This document shows, piece after piece, positions 55,401 through 62,152 of a DNA stretch of 64,000 bases (position 1 is its first letter; each line of letters begins with the position of its first letter). Both the position numbers and the translations under genes were made by a program. This DNA is from Pseudomonas sp. TH41 (GTDB taxonomy: Bacteria > Pseudomonadota > Gammaproteobacteria > Pseudomonadales > Pseudomonadaceae). Location of the stretch: assembly GCF_016650695.1 (NCBI RefSeq), contig NZ_JAEKFH010000005.1:558001-622000 (forward strand). The letters are read 5' to 3'. The notes under the pieces were generated by a model. That model was given only the letters and a program-made list of their open reading frames with translations. It did not search any database and was not told the DNA's origin.

Positions 55401-57032
55401 CATGCCTTGCCACTGCGAGCCATTGCCGGAATAAACGAACACCGGGCCTTTCGGTTGCTCCAGCGCCAGACCGCTTTCGAGCACCGCCGACAGGCTTGGC
55501 ACCCCGGGATCGGTCGCGAAATCGAGCAGTGCCTGAGCACTCTGTTGAGCATCGGCGCCAAACACCACGACACGCTGGGGGTGAATGTCGCGACGCACCA
55601 GTGACTGATAGGCAACGTCGTAAAGGCTTGCCTCGGCGGACCCGGACAAAAACTGGGCGAACTGCTCCGACTGAGCGGCCAGGCCAGCGTGGTCCTTGGC
55701 CGACACAATCAGCGGCACCGGGTGATCGGTCGAGGCTGGCGCCTCATCGGCCTGCGGCGGGCTTTCCAGAATAACGTGCGCGTTTGCACCGCCGAAACCG
55801 AACGAATTGACCCCGACCACCAGTTTGCCAGTGGGCTTGAGTGCCTGGGTTTCGGTGACGACCTGCAAGTTGAGGTCGGCGAACGGGATGTTCGGGTTGA
55901 GCTTAGTGATGCCGATGGTGGCCGGCACCTGGCGTTCAATCACGCAGAAAAGCGCCTTCATCAAACCGGCAACGCCGGACGCGGCTTCAAGGTGGCCGAT
56001 GTTGCTTTTGATCGAGCCGATCAGCAGCGGCTGGTCGGCCGGGCGTTTCTGGCCGAGCGCTTCGCCAATGGCGCGGCTTTCAATCGGATCGCCGACCGGT
56101 GTGCCGGTGCCGTGCGCCTCAAGGTAATCGATCTGCGTGGCGTCGATGCCGGCCGTGGCGTACGCCTGCGTCATCAGCGCGCTTTGCGCTTCGGCACTCG
56201 GCACGGTCAGACTCGACTTGCGGCCATCGGTGTTCGCCGCAGTGCCGGCTACAACCGCCAGGATCTGATTGCCGTCCGCGACGGCCTTGTCGTAATCCTT
56301 CAGATAGAACAGGCCCGCCCCTTCGGACCGGACATAACCGTCGGCGGATTCATCGAAAACATGGCATTGGCCTGTGCGCGAGAGCATCGACGCCTTGGAA
56401 AAAATCAGGAAGCCGAACGGGTGAAGGTGCAGGCTGATACCGCCGGCCAGCGCCTGTTCGATATCACCGTTCTGAATCGCCTGGCACGCCTGGTGAAACG
56501 CAATCAGAGAAGACGAGCACGCCGTGTCGATGGCCATGCTCGGACCTTGCAGGTCGTAAAAATAAGAGAGCCGGTTGGCTGCAATGCTGAAGGTGTTGCC
56601 CGTGGCGGTGGCCGCTTCGATCGCCGACAGGTCATGGGCCAACCGGTAGCTGTAATCGACGCTGGCAATGCCCAGGTAAACGCCGCAATCGCTGCCGCGC
56701 AGGCTCGAGGGCTTGACCCCGGCGTTCTCGAACACTTCCCAGCCGAGCTCCAGCAACAGGCGTTGCTGAGGATCCATGATCGCGGCTTCTCGCGGGGAAA
56801 TATTGAAAAAGCCTGCGTCGAAGGTGGAGATATCGCCCAGCGAGCCAGACGCGAAGGTATAGGACGTCGCCGGGTTGGCCTTGTCCGGGTGCAGGAACTC
56901 GTCTTTGGACCAGCGCGAAAAATCTGCTTCGGTGATGAAGCTCTGCCGATCTAACAGGTGCGGCCAAAAAGTTGCAGAAGTAGAGCCTGGAAAACGGAAC
57001 GACGTCCCTATGATTGCAACTTTTTTACGCAT
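49455..57032 (-). CDS. Fully reducing type I polyketide/fatty acid synthase (RkpA-like)
   Basis: 2525 residues, one module. KS 1-425 (active Cys in DTACSSS near 170, EAHGTGT, SNIGHLE). AT 525-830 (GHSVGE near 619; YAFHSP near 726, leaning to malonyl). DH 890-1180 (His in DHMVGDAVLFPGAG near 923). Degenerate C-methyltransferase 1200-1560, whose SAM loop reads IVELGFDGVPLAADL. Ketoreductase structural half 1580-1740. ER 1765-2080 (HGAAGGVG near 1916). KR 2110-2300 (VTGGLSGFGL, NYVAANHW). ACP 2400-2480 (LGLDSLMS near 2428). No thioesterase or terminal reductase. It should build a saturated chain iteratively, released by the adjacent oxoamine synthase. Confidence 0.92.
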   Translation of the reverse strand: MRKKVAIIGTSFRFPGSTSATFWPHLLDRQSFITEADFSRWSKDEFLHPDKANPATSYTFASGSLGDISTFDAGFFNISPREAAIMDPQQRLLLELGWEVFENAGVKPSSLRGSDCGVYLGIASVDYSYRLAHDLSAIEAATATGNTFSIAANRLSYFYDLQGPSMAIDTACSSSLIAFHQACQAIQNGDIEQALAGGISLHLHPFGFLIFSKASMLSRTGQCHVFDESADGYVRSEGAGLFYLKDYDKAVADGNQILAVVAGTAANTDGRKSSLTVPSAEAQSALMTQAYATAGIDATQIDYLEAHGTGTPVGDPIESRAIGEALGQKRPADQPLLIGSIKSNIGHLEAASGVAGLMKALFCVIERQVPATIGITKLNPNIPFADLNLQVVTETQALKPTGKLVVGVNSFGFGGANAHVILESPPQADEAPASTDHPVPLIVSAKDHAGLAAQSEQFAQFLSGSAEASLYDVAYQSLVRRDIHPQRVVVFGADAQQSAQALLDFATDPGVPSLSAVLESGLALEQPKGPVFVYSGNGSQWQGMGKSLLADPVFHSAVAEVDAIFEPLAGYSLRAELAGDNGKDRYQLTEIAQPALFALQVGITRMLAAKGVLPMAVTGHSVGEVAAAWACNALTLKDATRVIYHRSRLQGLTKGSGQMSAVGLSGEDTASLLQTLNLHHDLVVAGENSFKGATVAGPQAALDVLEQALTERQVFVRRLGLDYAFHSPAMDVIRDALIDVLSDVAPGPSRIPMYSTVTGDELAGERLDAEYWWQNIRLPVLFQSATEKLAEQGYNVFVEVGPHPILRSYVADAHNRQERQAVVIATDLRGEETPQLIDRTVAKVLIAGVDIQHQRLFPRTGRFVQLPNYAWQRERHWHPETPESSGRLQRERVHPLLGYALPGHELTWDNRLDTQLFPSLGDHMVGDAVLFPGAGFTEVALAAALKYQPGEYVEIEELEIHSPLLLHADSSKKVRVVVDSTDGALSIVSRSTAQTEPWVQHVSARFPGEARGGLLAGTAPALPNRAPDFTSADHLALTRAIGLNYGPAYQAVTDGWIDDNQVLARLTVPDLIEAELTSLHVHPALLDSAFQLITQLLGSDAKSRKGLAFIPVKFGRISFATGSLPPCLAQLRLVRRSEHSLLADFTLYDAEGRAVICIKDARFRGVRLHKDRSGDLKLVDFVGIAKPYPVAGPRSPMRGSLLGATLQQQIAAIADDPALTRYANEIDPLLDNLCGSFLWEAIEQLGGELSRQQRSSWGPEAHALSGYLDHLLALAVEEGSLLLTAEGNWQAADQGERASAQDIWQELFRSYPEHFQIIHSVGRIGVHLLVLLSGQVSIAQLLPRETSAAQLTRQVLSVAGYHALLGSVRAHIAECLSVLPDGQRLRIVELGFDGVPLAADLAATLDFDRIDYQYCAESIDQVSMLQADFAQLQIMTLADFAQLPKVPGNDFDLVLVTTDLAPLEAVSLGLQHVATRLCADGELLLLAQHPARWADFIFGAQASWWLAGHGQQRLSVQQRPGFWQQELQRHGLNVSEPLELIPHTACGSYLLVAAAHTPKTLEVEAEPARQNWLLVASEQGADAPFARALASLLREQGQDVALLAPDSATGLADQLRLTGATPHHVVMLAGLFATQGLDAQADRCMLAAAITQACEVVGIAPDCWLLTSGAAVHLLPVGARTKSTVQGLADAALWGFGRTLANEAVGCRVRLLDLATDCGVEALLPALLQADDETELAISAAGDRYVARLRIQPNDVPGDTLQHAPTQIKLGFDLPGQLRNLRWESRAPLMPAGDELDIEVQATGLNFRDVMYALGLLSDDAIENGFSGPTLGFEFAGVVRGKGAVVEGDFQPGDRVVGFGPSSFANRLVTNANAVARIPEGMSFEAAATIPSTFFTVYYAVHYLARLEPGEKILIHGAAGGVGIAAIQIAKWCGAEIYATAGSDEKRDFLRLLGVQHVFDSRSLAYADDILAITDGRGVDVVLNSLAGEAINRNLRVLKPFGRFLELGKRDFYQNTKIGLRPFRNNISYFGIDADQLMSERPLLTRRLFSEMMGLFQDGFLTPLPYRVFDANEVVEAFRYMQQARQIGKIVVTYRTPIQQVFSAPVAQPPALQLSADGAYLVTGGLSGFGLRTAQWLVEKGARHLVLLGRRGAATEEAQPMLAVWREQGIEVQALACDITDAAQLKSVMARIEASAHPLRGVVHAATVFDDGLIRNLTPQHVQRVLEPKAKGAQYLHEMTAHLALDFFVLFSSATTLFGNPGQANYVAANHWLEALARHRLALGLPATSVLWGAIDDAGFLARNEGIKDALQSRMGGSALLSQVALDTLERLLLQQRSGLGVLELDWKALSRFLPAANTPKFSELARLNGGEQGEESDVDDIQRLLVELNEQELTELFGEMLKQEISEILRLPANKLEINRPLQELGLDSLMSVELVVAVEERFGIRLPVMELSETSSIAKLTGRILELLRGNPEHAELQDHVDTLQSRAADALSRHGAELSREDIAQLSDGLNGQDSNLTRLIN

Positions 57033-57361
57033 TGCTACGAACCCTTTTCATGCCCAACCTTTTTCCAAAGGTTGGGCAACAATCAACTTCCATTAATTTA
57101 AATGCTGGGTAACCGGCGACACCTTATAAAAGGTCGCGTCGCTAAATCCTGCTCGTACTCAGCCAGCGTCCTACAAAAAATAACGGCGAATCATACGCGC
57201 CCAGGCCCCTGAGGGAAACCTGAATAGCTCGCCCGTTGGGAGGGGCGGCCCTATCAGCGCCATGCAGAAAATTTGCGACACACGTCCGATTAATAAAAAA
57301 GAATTCAATAAATTCGCGGCGCAGCCGACAACTTCTGAAAGCCTCACGGATTGAAAATGCC
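57033..57361. other. Divergent promoter region between the PKS gene and aer
   Basis: 329 bases. Close to the PKS start is a perfect 11-bp stem (57052-57062 with 57067-57077, 4-base loop) and, right after it on the minus strand, a tiny 8-codon frame (57051-57025, MKRVRSNA) overlapping the PKS ATG. The aer side holds no recognisable operator. This is the right-hand border of the accessory block; no tRNA, integrase or REP was found here. Confidence 0.5.
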
Positions 57362-58927
57362 ATGCGTAACAACCAGCCTATTACACAACGCGAACGGACT
57401 TTCCCGGCTCAGCAACGGTTGATTTCCACCACCGACGCCAAGGGCGTGATCACCTACTGCAACGATGCTTTCGTCGAGATCAGCGGGTTTTCTCGTGAGG
57501 AGCTGATCCGCGCGCCGCATAACCTGGTTCGTCATCCTGACGTTCCATCCGCGGTGTTCGCGCACATGTGGGACACGCTGAAACAAGGCTTGCCATGGAT
57601 GGGCATCGTCAAGAATCGCTGCAAAAGCGGTGATCACTATTGGGTGAACGCCTATGTGACGCCGGTGTTCGATGGCAAACAGGTCATTGGTTATGAGTCG
57701 GTGCGGATCAAACCCACCGCCGAACAGATCCAGCGTGCCGAAGCGCTCTACCAACGGATCAACCAGGGTAAGTCAGCGGTTCCTTCCACCGATAAATGGC
57801 TGCCGGTGCTTCAGGACTGGCTGCCGTTCATTCTGGTCAGCCAGTTGAGCTTCATGATCGGCGCAACCCTCAACTCCCACTGGGGGTTCGCCCTTGCCGC
57901 CGGTCTTTCGGTGCCGCTGGGCTTGCTGGGCCTGAGCTGGCAGCAGCGTGGCCTCAAGCGTTTGCTGCGTCTGGCCGAGCAGACCACGTCCGACCCGTTG
58001 ATCGCGCAGATGTACACCGACAGCCGCGGTGCTCAGGCACGTCTGGAACTGTCGATCCTCAGCCAGGAAGCACGCCTGAGAACCTGCCTGACCCGTCTGC
58101 AGGACACCGCCGAGCACCTGACCGAGCAAGCGAGACAGTCCGACACCCTGGCGCACAACAGCTCCACCGGACTGGAACGCCAGCGCGTCGAAACCGAGCA
58201 AGTGGCCACTGCCGTCAATCAGATGGCCGCCACCACGCAGGAAGTCGCCAGCCATGTGCAGCGCACCGCCGACGCAACTCAGGAAGCCAATCGCCTGACC
58301 GGTCGCGGCCGCGACATCGCGGGTGAAACCCGTGAAGCGATCCAGCGCCTGTCGGTGGTGGTCGGTGAAACCGGTCTGACCGTGACGCAACTGGCCAAGG
58401 ACAGCGACGAAATCGGCGGTGTGGTCGATGTGATCAAAGGCATCGCCGACCAGACCAACCTGCTGGCGTTGAACGCGGCTATCGAAGCTGCGCGTGCCGG
58501 CGAGATGGGTCGTGGTTTTGCGGTGGTCGCCGATGAAGTCCGTCAACTGGCGCAACGCACCAGTGAATCCACCGGGCAGATTCACACCCTGATCGCCAAG
58601 CTCCAGCAAACCGCCAACACGGCGGTGCAAACCATGGAAGCCGGGCATCGTCAGGCTGAAGAAGGGGTGGCGCGAGTACTGGAAGCGGATCAGGCGCTGG
58701 TGGGGATCAGTGAAGCGGTGGCCAACATTACCGACATGACCACCCAGATCGCTGCAGCGACCGAAGAGCAAAGCGCCGTGGCCGAAGAGATTAGCCGTAA
58801 CATCAGCAACATCTCGCAACTGGCGGACCAGACCTCGGAACAGGCTCAACATTCGGCGCTGTTGAGTGAGGAACTGACCAAAACCGCGAATACCCAGTAT
58901 TCGTTGGTGGAGCGGTTTAACCGCTAG
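57362..58927 (+). CDS. aer: Aerotaxis receptor Aer
   Basis: 521-residue methyl-accepting chemotaxis protein. An N-terminal PAS domain (about 20-125: ISTTDAKGVITYCNDAFVEI, HNLVRHPDVP) binds FAD in Aer, there are one or two membrane segments (LPFILVSQLSFMIG and LAAGLSVPLGLLG, about 150-195), and the C-terminal signalling domain has the conserved hairpin tip (DQTNLLALNAAIEAARAGE). It senses redox or oxygen and signals to CheA. The ATG at 57362 gives the family length. In P. aeruginosa aer (PA1561) lies beside acnA, which here is 27 kb away. Confidence 0.94.
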   Translation: MRNNQPITQRERTFPAQQRLISTTDAKGVITYCNDAFVEISGFSREELIRAPHNLVRHPDVPSAVFAHMWDTLKQGLPWMGIVKNRCKSGDHYWVNAYVTPVFDGKQVIGYESVRIKPTAEQIQRAEALYQRINQGKSAVPSTDKWLPVLQDWLPFILVSQLSFMIGATLNSHWGFALAAGLSVPLGLLGLSWQQRGLKRLLRLAEQTTSDPLIAQMYTDSRGAQARLELSILSQEARLRTCLTRLQDTAEHLTEQARQSDTLAHNSSTGLERQRVETEQVATAVNQMAATTQEVASHVQRTADATQEANRLTGRGRDIAGETREAIQRLSVVVGETGLTVTQLAKDSDEIGGVVDVIKGIADQTNLLALNAAIEAARAGEMGRGFAVVADEVRQLAQRTSESTGQIHTLIAKLQQTANTAVQTMEAGHRQAEEGVARVLEADQALVGISEAVANITDMTTQIAAATEEQSAVAEEISRNISNISQLADQTSEQAQHSALLSEELTKTANTQYSLVERFNR

Positions 58928-58938
58928 CTCAAAAAAAC

Positions 58939-59105
58939 CTGTAGGAGCGAGCTTGGTCCGGGCGGCGTTCCGACGATGGTCGTTAACGAAAGCGCGTTTT
59001 ACCAAGGTAAACGCGGCGTTCTTAAGTCCATCGCGAGCAAGCTCGCTCCCGCAGGGTTTTGTGCATCACCACATTCCACTGTGGGAGCGAGCTTGCTCGC
59101 GATGA
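58939..59105. repeat. REP cluster (three units, one degenerate)
   Basis: GTAGGAGCGAGCTTGGTCCG (58941-58960) is a decayed unit with its loop altered to GGTCCG. An inverted normal unit lies at 59031-59052 and a third, direct GTGGGAGCGAGCTTGCTCGC at 59081-59100. They fill the gap between aer and the convergent hydrolase. Confidence 0.85.
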
Positions 59106-59128
59106 GGCCTTGCGCAGCACCGCAGAAA

Positions 59129-59806
59129 TCACCGAAGGAATAACGCCACCTTGCCCGCCGCAGCCGCCAGATGCTGCTCATGGGTAAACCCGGACGCCTT
59201 CAACGGTTTCAAATCGTGATCCCCCGCCGCCAGCCAAAACACCTCGATGCTCGGCGATAACGCATACCCCTCGACTGCCTCACGATTACCCAGCGCATCC
59301 CGCTCTCCCTGCACGATCAATGTCGGCGTCTTAAGCGCAGCCAAATGCTCCACCCGCGGTTTCTCCGGTTTGCCCACCGCATAAAACGGATACCCCAGGC
59401 ACACCAGCGCATCAGCGCCCAATTCATCCGCGAGCAAACTGGCCATCCGCCCGCCCATGGACTTGCCGCCGATGGCCAGACGCCCAGTGACATGGCGTCG
59501 CACCACGGCGTACACCTCACGCCAGCACTCCAACAATTTCGGGGCCGGATTCGGTGGACGTTTACCACCATCGACACGTCGTTGCGCCATGTAGGGAAAC
59601 TCGAAGCGCAGTACGTTGACGCCTTGATCGGCAAGGCGTGCAGACATGTCGTTCATCCAGCCGCTGTCCATGGGCGCACCCGCGCCATGAGCGAGGATCA
59701 ACGTCGCCGATGCCGGCGCGACAGCGGCATTCCACAGCCATCCATGATCCCGCAGGCACTGCGCCCATTGATCCCCGTCAATACTGGCCTTGTGCTCTTT
59801 GTCCAT
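59129..59806 (-). CDS. Alpha/beta hydrolase (KANL3/Tex30-like)
   Basis: 225-residue hydrolase of the small dienelactone-hydrolase-like group. It has the oxyanion region LILAHGAGAPMDSGWM, a nucleophile Ser in GKSMGGRMAS (about residue 112), Asp in VQGERDALG and His in AGDHDLKP. Substrate unknown. The ATG at 59806 has GAGG 6 bases upstream; the frame runs on to 59878 without a site. It is divergent from ccoN and conserved at this place in Pseudomonas. Confidence 0.87.
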   Translation of the reverse strand: MDKEHKASIDGDQWAQCLRDHGWLWNAAVAPASATLILAHGAGAPMDSGWMNDMSARLADQGVNVLRFEFPYMAQRRVDGGKRPPNPAPKLLECWREVYAVVRRHVTGRLAIGGKSMGGRMASLLADELGADALVCLGYPFYAVGKPEKPRVEHLAALKTPTLIVQGERDALGNREAVEGYALSPSIEVFWLAAGDHDLKPLKASGFTHEQHLAAAAGKVALFLR

Positions 59807-59904
59807 GCTTGCCTCGCTTTTAGTCTGCCTATAACTCCAGGCGAAGGGAGCGTCATTGCCTTGCGCAAACGCCTTCACTTCGGCTGAACCGTGGATGGGG
59901 AACC

Positions 59905-61329
59905 ATGAACACTTCTATCAGTACCGCCTACAACTACAAGGTGGTCCGCCAATTCGCCATTATGACGGTGGTGTGGGGCATCGTCGGCATGGGGCTCGGG
60001 GTTTTTCTCGCAGCCCAGTTGGTCTGGCCCGAACTCAACTTCAATTTGCCGTGGACCAGTTTCGGGCGTCTGCGCCCATTGCACACCAACGCGGTGATTT
60101 TCGCTTTCGGCGGCTGCGCCCTGTTCGCCAGTTCTTTTTATTCGGTGCAACGCACCTGCCAGACCCAACTGTTTGCACCGAAAATCGCCCAGTTCTGCTT
60201 CTGGGGCTGGCAGCTTGTGATTGTCCTGGCAGCCATCAGCCTGCCGCTGGGCTACACCAGCTCCAAGGAATACGCCGAGCTTGAATGGCCGATCGACATC
60301 CTGATCACCATCGTCTGGGTCGCCTACGCCATCGTGTTCTTCGGCACACTGGCCAAGCGCAAGACCAAGCACATCTACGTCGGCAACTGGTTCTTCGGTG
60401 CGTTCATCATCACCGTGGCGATTCTGCATATCGTCAACAACCTGGAAATCCCGGTCAGCCTGACCAAGTCCTACTCGCTGTACGGTGGCGCGACTGACGC
60501 CATGGTTCAGTGGTGGTACGGCCACAACGCGGTGGGCTTCTTCCTGACCGCTGGCTTCCTCGGGATGATGTACTACTTCGTGCCGAAACAGGCCGAGCGC
60601 CCGGTGTATTCCTATCGCCTGTCGATCGTGCACTTCTGGGCCCTGATCACCTTGTACATCTGGGCCGGTCCGCACCACTTGCACTACACCGCACTGCCGG
60701 ACTGGGCCCAGTCGCTGGGCATGGTGATGTCGCTGATCCTGTTGGCGCCCAGTTGGGGCGGGATGATCAACGGGATGATGACGCTCTCGGGCGCCTGGCA
60801 TAAGTTGCGCAGCGACCCGATCCTGCGCTTCCTCGTTGTATCGCTGGCGTTCTACGGCATGTCGACCTTCGAAGGGCCGATGATGGCGATTAAAACCGTC
60901 AACGCCCTCTCCCACTACACCGACTGGACCATCGGCCATGTACACGCCGGCGCCCTCGGCTGGGTGGCGATGATCTCCATCGGCGCGCTGTACCACATGA
61001 TCCCGAAAATCTTCGGCCGTGCGCAGATGCACAGCATCGGCCTGATCAACGCGCACTTCTGGCTCGCCACCATCGGCACCGTGCTCTACATCGCTTCGAT
61101 GTGGGTCAACGGCATCGCCCAAGGCCTCATGTGGCGCGCTGTCAACGAAGACGGCACGCTGACCTACTCCTTCGTCGAAACCCTGGTGGCCAGCCATCCA
61201 GGCTACGTCGTGCGACTGGTGGGCGGTGCGATCTTCTTCAGCGGCATGTTGCTGATGGCCTACAACACCTGGCGTACCGTGCGGGCCTCGCAGCCTGCCG
61301 AAGTCACCGCTGCCGCGCAGATGGCCTGA
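59905..61329 (+). CDS. ccoN: cbb3-type cytochrome c oxidase subunit I
   Basis: 474-residue heme-copper oxidase subunit with 12 membrane segments. Heme and CuB histidines appear in PLHTNAVIFAFGG, WWYGHNAVGFFLT, GPHHLHYT and HVHAGALGWVAM. It reduces oxygen to water with high affinity in the inner membrane. First gene of ccoNOQP; by order it corresponds to the cco2 set of P. aeruginosa. The ATG at 59905 follows GGGGAA. The upstream gap to the divergent hydrolase is only 98 bases and has no clear ANR box. Confidence 0.95.
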   Translation: MNTSISTAYNYKVVRQFAIMTVVWGIVGMGLGVFLAAQLVWPELNFNLPWTSFGRLRPLHTNAVIFAFGGCALFASSFYSVQRTCQTQLFAPKIAQFCFWGWQLVIVLAAISLPLGYTSSKEYAELEWPIDILITIVWVAYAIVFFGTLAKRKTKHIYVGNWFFGAFIITVAILHIVNNLEIPVSLTKSYSLYGGATDAMVQWWYGHNAVGFFLTAGFLGMMYYFVPKQAERPVYSYRLSIVHFWALITLYIWAGPHHLHYTALPDWAQSLGMVMSLILLAPSWGGMINGMMTLSGAWHKLRSDPILRFLVVSLAFYGMSTFEGPMMAIKTVNALSHYTDWTIGHVHAGALGWVAMISIGALYHMIPKIFGRAQMHSIGLINAHFWLATIGTVLYIASMWVNGIAQGLMWRAVNEDGTLTYSFVETLVASHPGYVVRLVGGAIFFSGMLLMAYNTWRTVRASQPAEVTAAAQMA

Positions 61330-61339
61330 GGAGTCCGCC

Positions 61340-61948
61340 ATGAAACACGAAACAATCGAGAAAAACGTCGGCCTGTTGCTGTTGCTGATGGTGTTGGCCG
61401 TGAGCATTGGTGGTCTGACCCAGATCGTCCCGCTGTTCTTCCAGGACGTGACCAACAAACCGGTGGAAGGCATGAAGCCCTACACCGCGCTGCAGCTGGA
61501 AGGTCGCGACATTTACATCCGCGAAGGCTGCGTCGGCTGTCATTCGCAGATGATCCGGCCTTTTCGCGCCGAGACCGAACGTTACGGGCACTACTCGGTG
61601 GCCGGTGAAAGCGTTTGGGATCACCCGTTCCTGTGGGGCTCGAAGCGTACCGGACCGGACCTGGCCCGGGTCGGCGGTCGCTACTCGGAAGACTGGCACC
61701 GCGCGCACTTGTACAACCCGCGCAACGTCGTGCCGGAATCGAAGATGCCCGGCTACCCCTGGCTGGTGGCCAATCAACTCGACAGCAGCCACACCGAAAC
61801 CAAGATTCGCGCCATGCGTACCCTCGGCGTGCCGTACACCGACGACGACATCGCCGGAGCAACGGACTCGCTCAAGGGCAAGACCGAAATGGACGCACTG
61901 GTCGCCTACCTGCAAGTGCTCGGCACTGCCATCAAGAGCAAGAGGTGA
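61340..61948 (+). CDS. ccoO: cbb3-type oxidase subunit II (monoheme cytochrome c)
   Basis: 202 residues. One N-terminal membrane anchor (VGLLLLLMVLAVSIGGL) is followed by a periplasmic cytochrome c domain with one heme site CVGCH (about residue 64) and a distal methionine in SKMPGYPW. It passes electrons from CcoP to CcoN. The ATG follows GAGGAG, 10 bases after ccoN. Confidence 0.95.
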   Translation: MKHETIEKNVGLLLLLMVLAVSIGGLTQIVPLFFQDVTNKPVEGMKPYTALQLEGRDIYIREGCVGCHSQMIRPFRAETERYGHYSVAGESVWDHPFLWGSKRTGPDLARVGGRYSEDWHRAHLYNPRNVVPESKMPGYPWLVANQLDSSHTETKIRAMRTLGVPYTDDDIAGATDSLKGKTEMDALVAYLQVLGTAIKSKR

Positions 61949-61951
61949 GCC

Positions 61952-62152
61952 ATGTTCTTTGAAATGAGCAGTGGAATGATCCGCGGCCTTGGCACGGTCG
62001 TGGTGTTCGTGGCCTTCGTCGGCCTCGCGTTGTGGGTGTTTAGCGGCAAGCGCAGTTCGGAATTCGCCGAAGCACGCCTGCTGCCGTTCGCCGATGAGCC
62101 ACAACCCGACCGCATCCAAGCACCTGCAACCACACGGAGTACCCGGCCATGA
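61952..62152 (+). CDS. ccoQ: cbb3 oxidase assembly subunit CcoQ
   Basis: 66-residue single-span protein (LGTVVVFVAFVGLALWVFSG, residues 13-32) with a charged cytoplasmic tail. CcoQ stabilises the oxidase, especially in oxygen. It starts 3 bases after the ccoO stop, and its stop overlaps the ccoP start (ATGA). Confidence 0.93.
   Translation: MFFEMSSGMIRGLGTVVVFVAFVGLALWVFSGKRSSEFAEARLLPFADEPQPDRIQAPATTRSTRP

Noticed and set aside
49455..57032. PKS as part of an antibiotic or siderophore cluster
   Set aside because: No NRPS, thioesterase, transporter or resistance genes of that kind nearby; neighbours are capsule Kdo transferases and an oxoamine synthase, matching the rkp pattern.
59807..59904. 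TTGCCTTGCGCAAA as an ANR box for the first ccoN
   Set aside because: Only outer bases match TTGAT-N4-ATCAA and it lies too near the ATG for a normal promoter.
59875..61473. 532-codon frame antisense to ccoN and ccoO
   Set aside because: Covers two certain genes and resembles no protein family.
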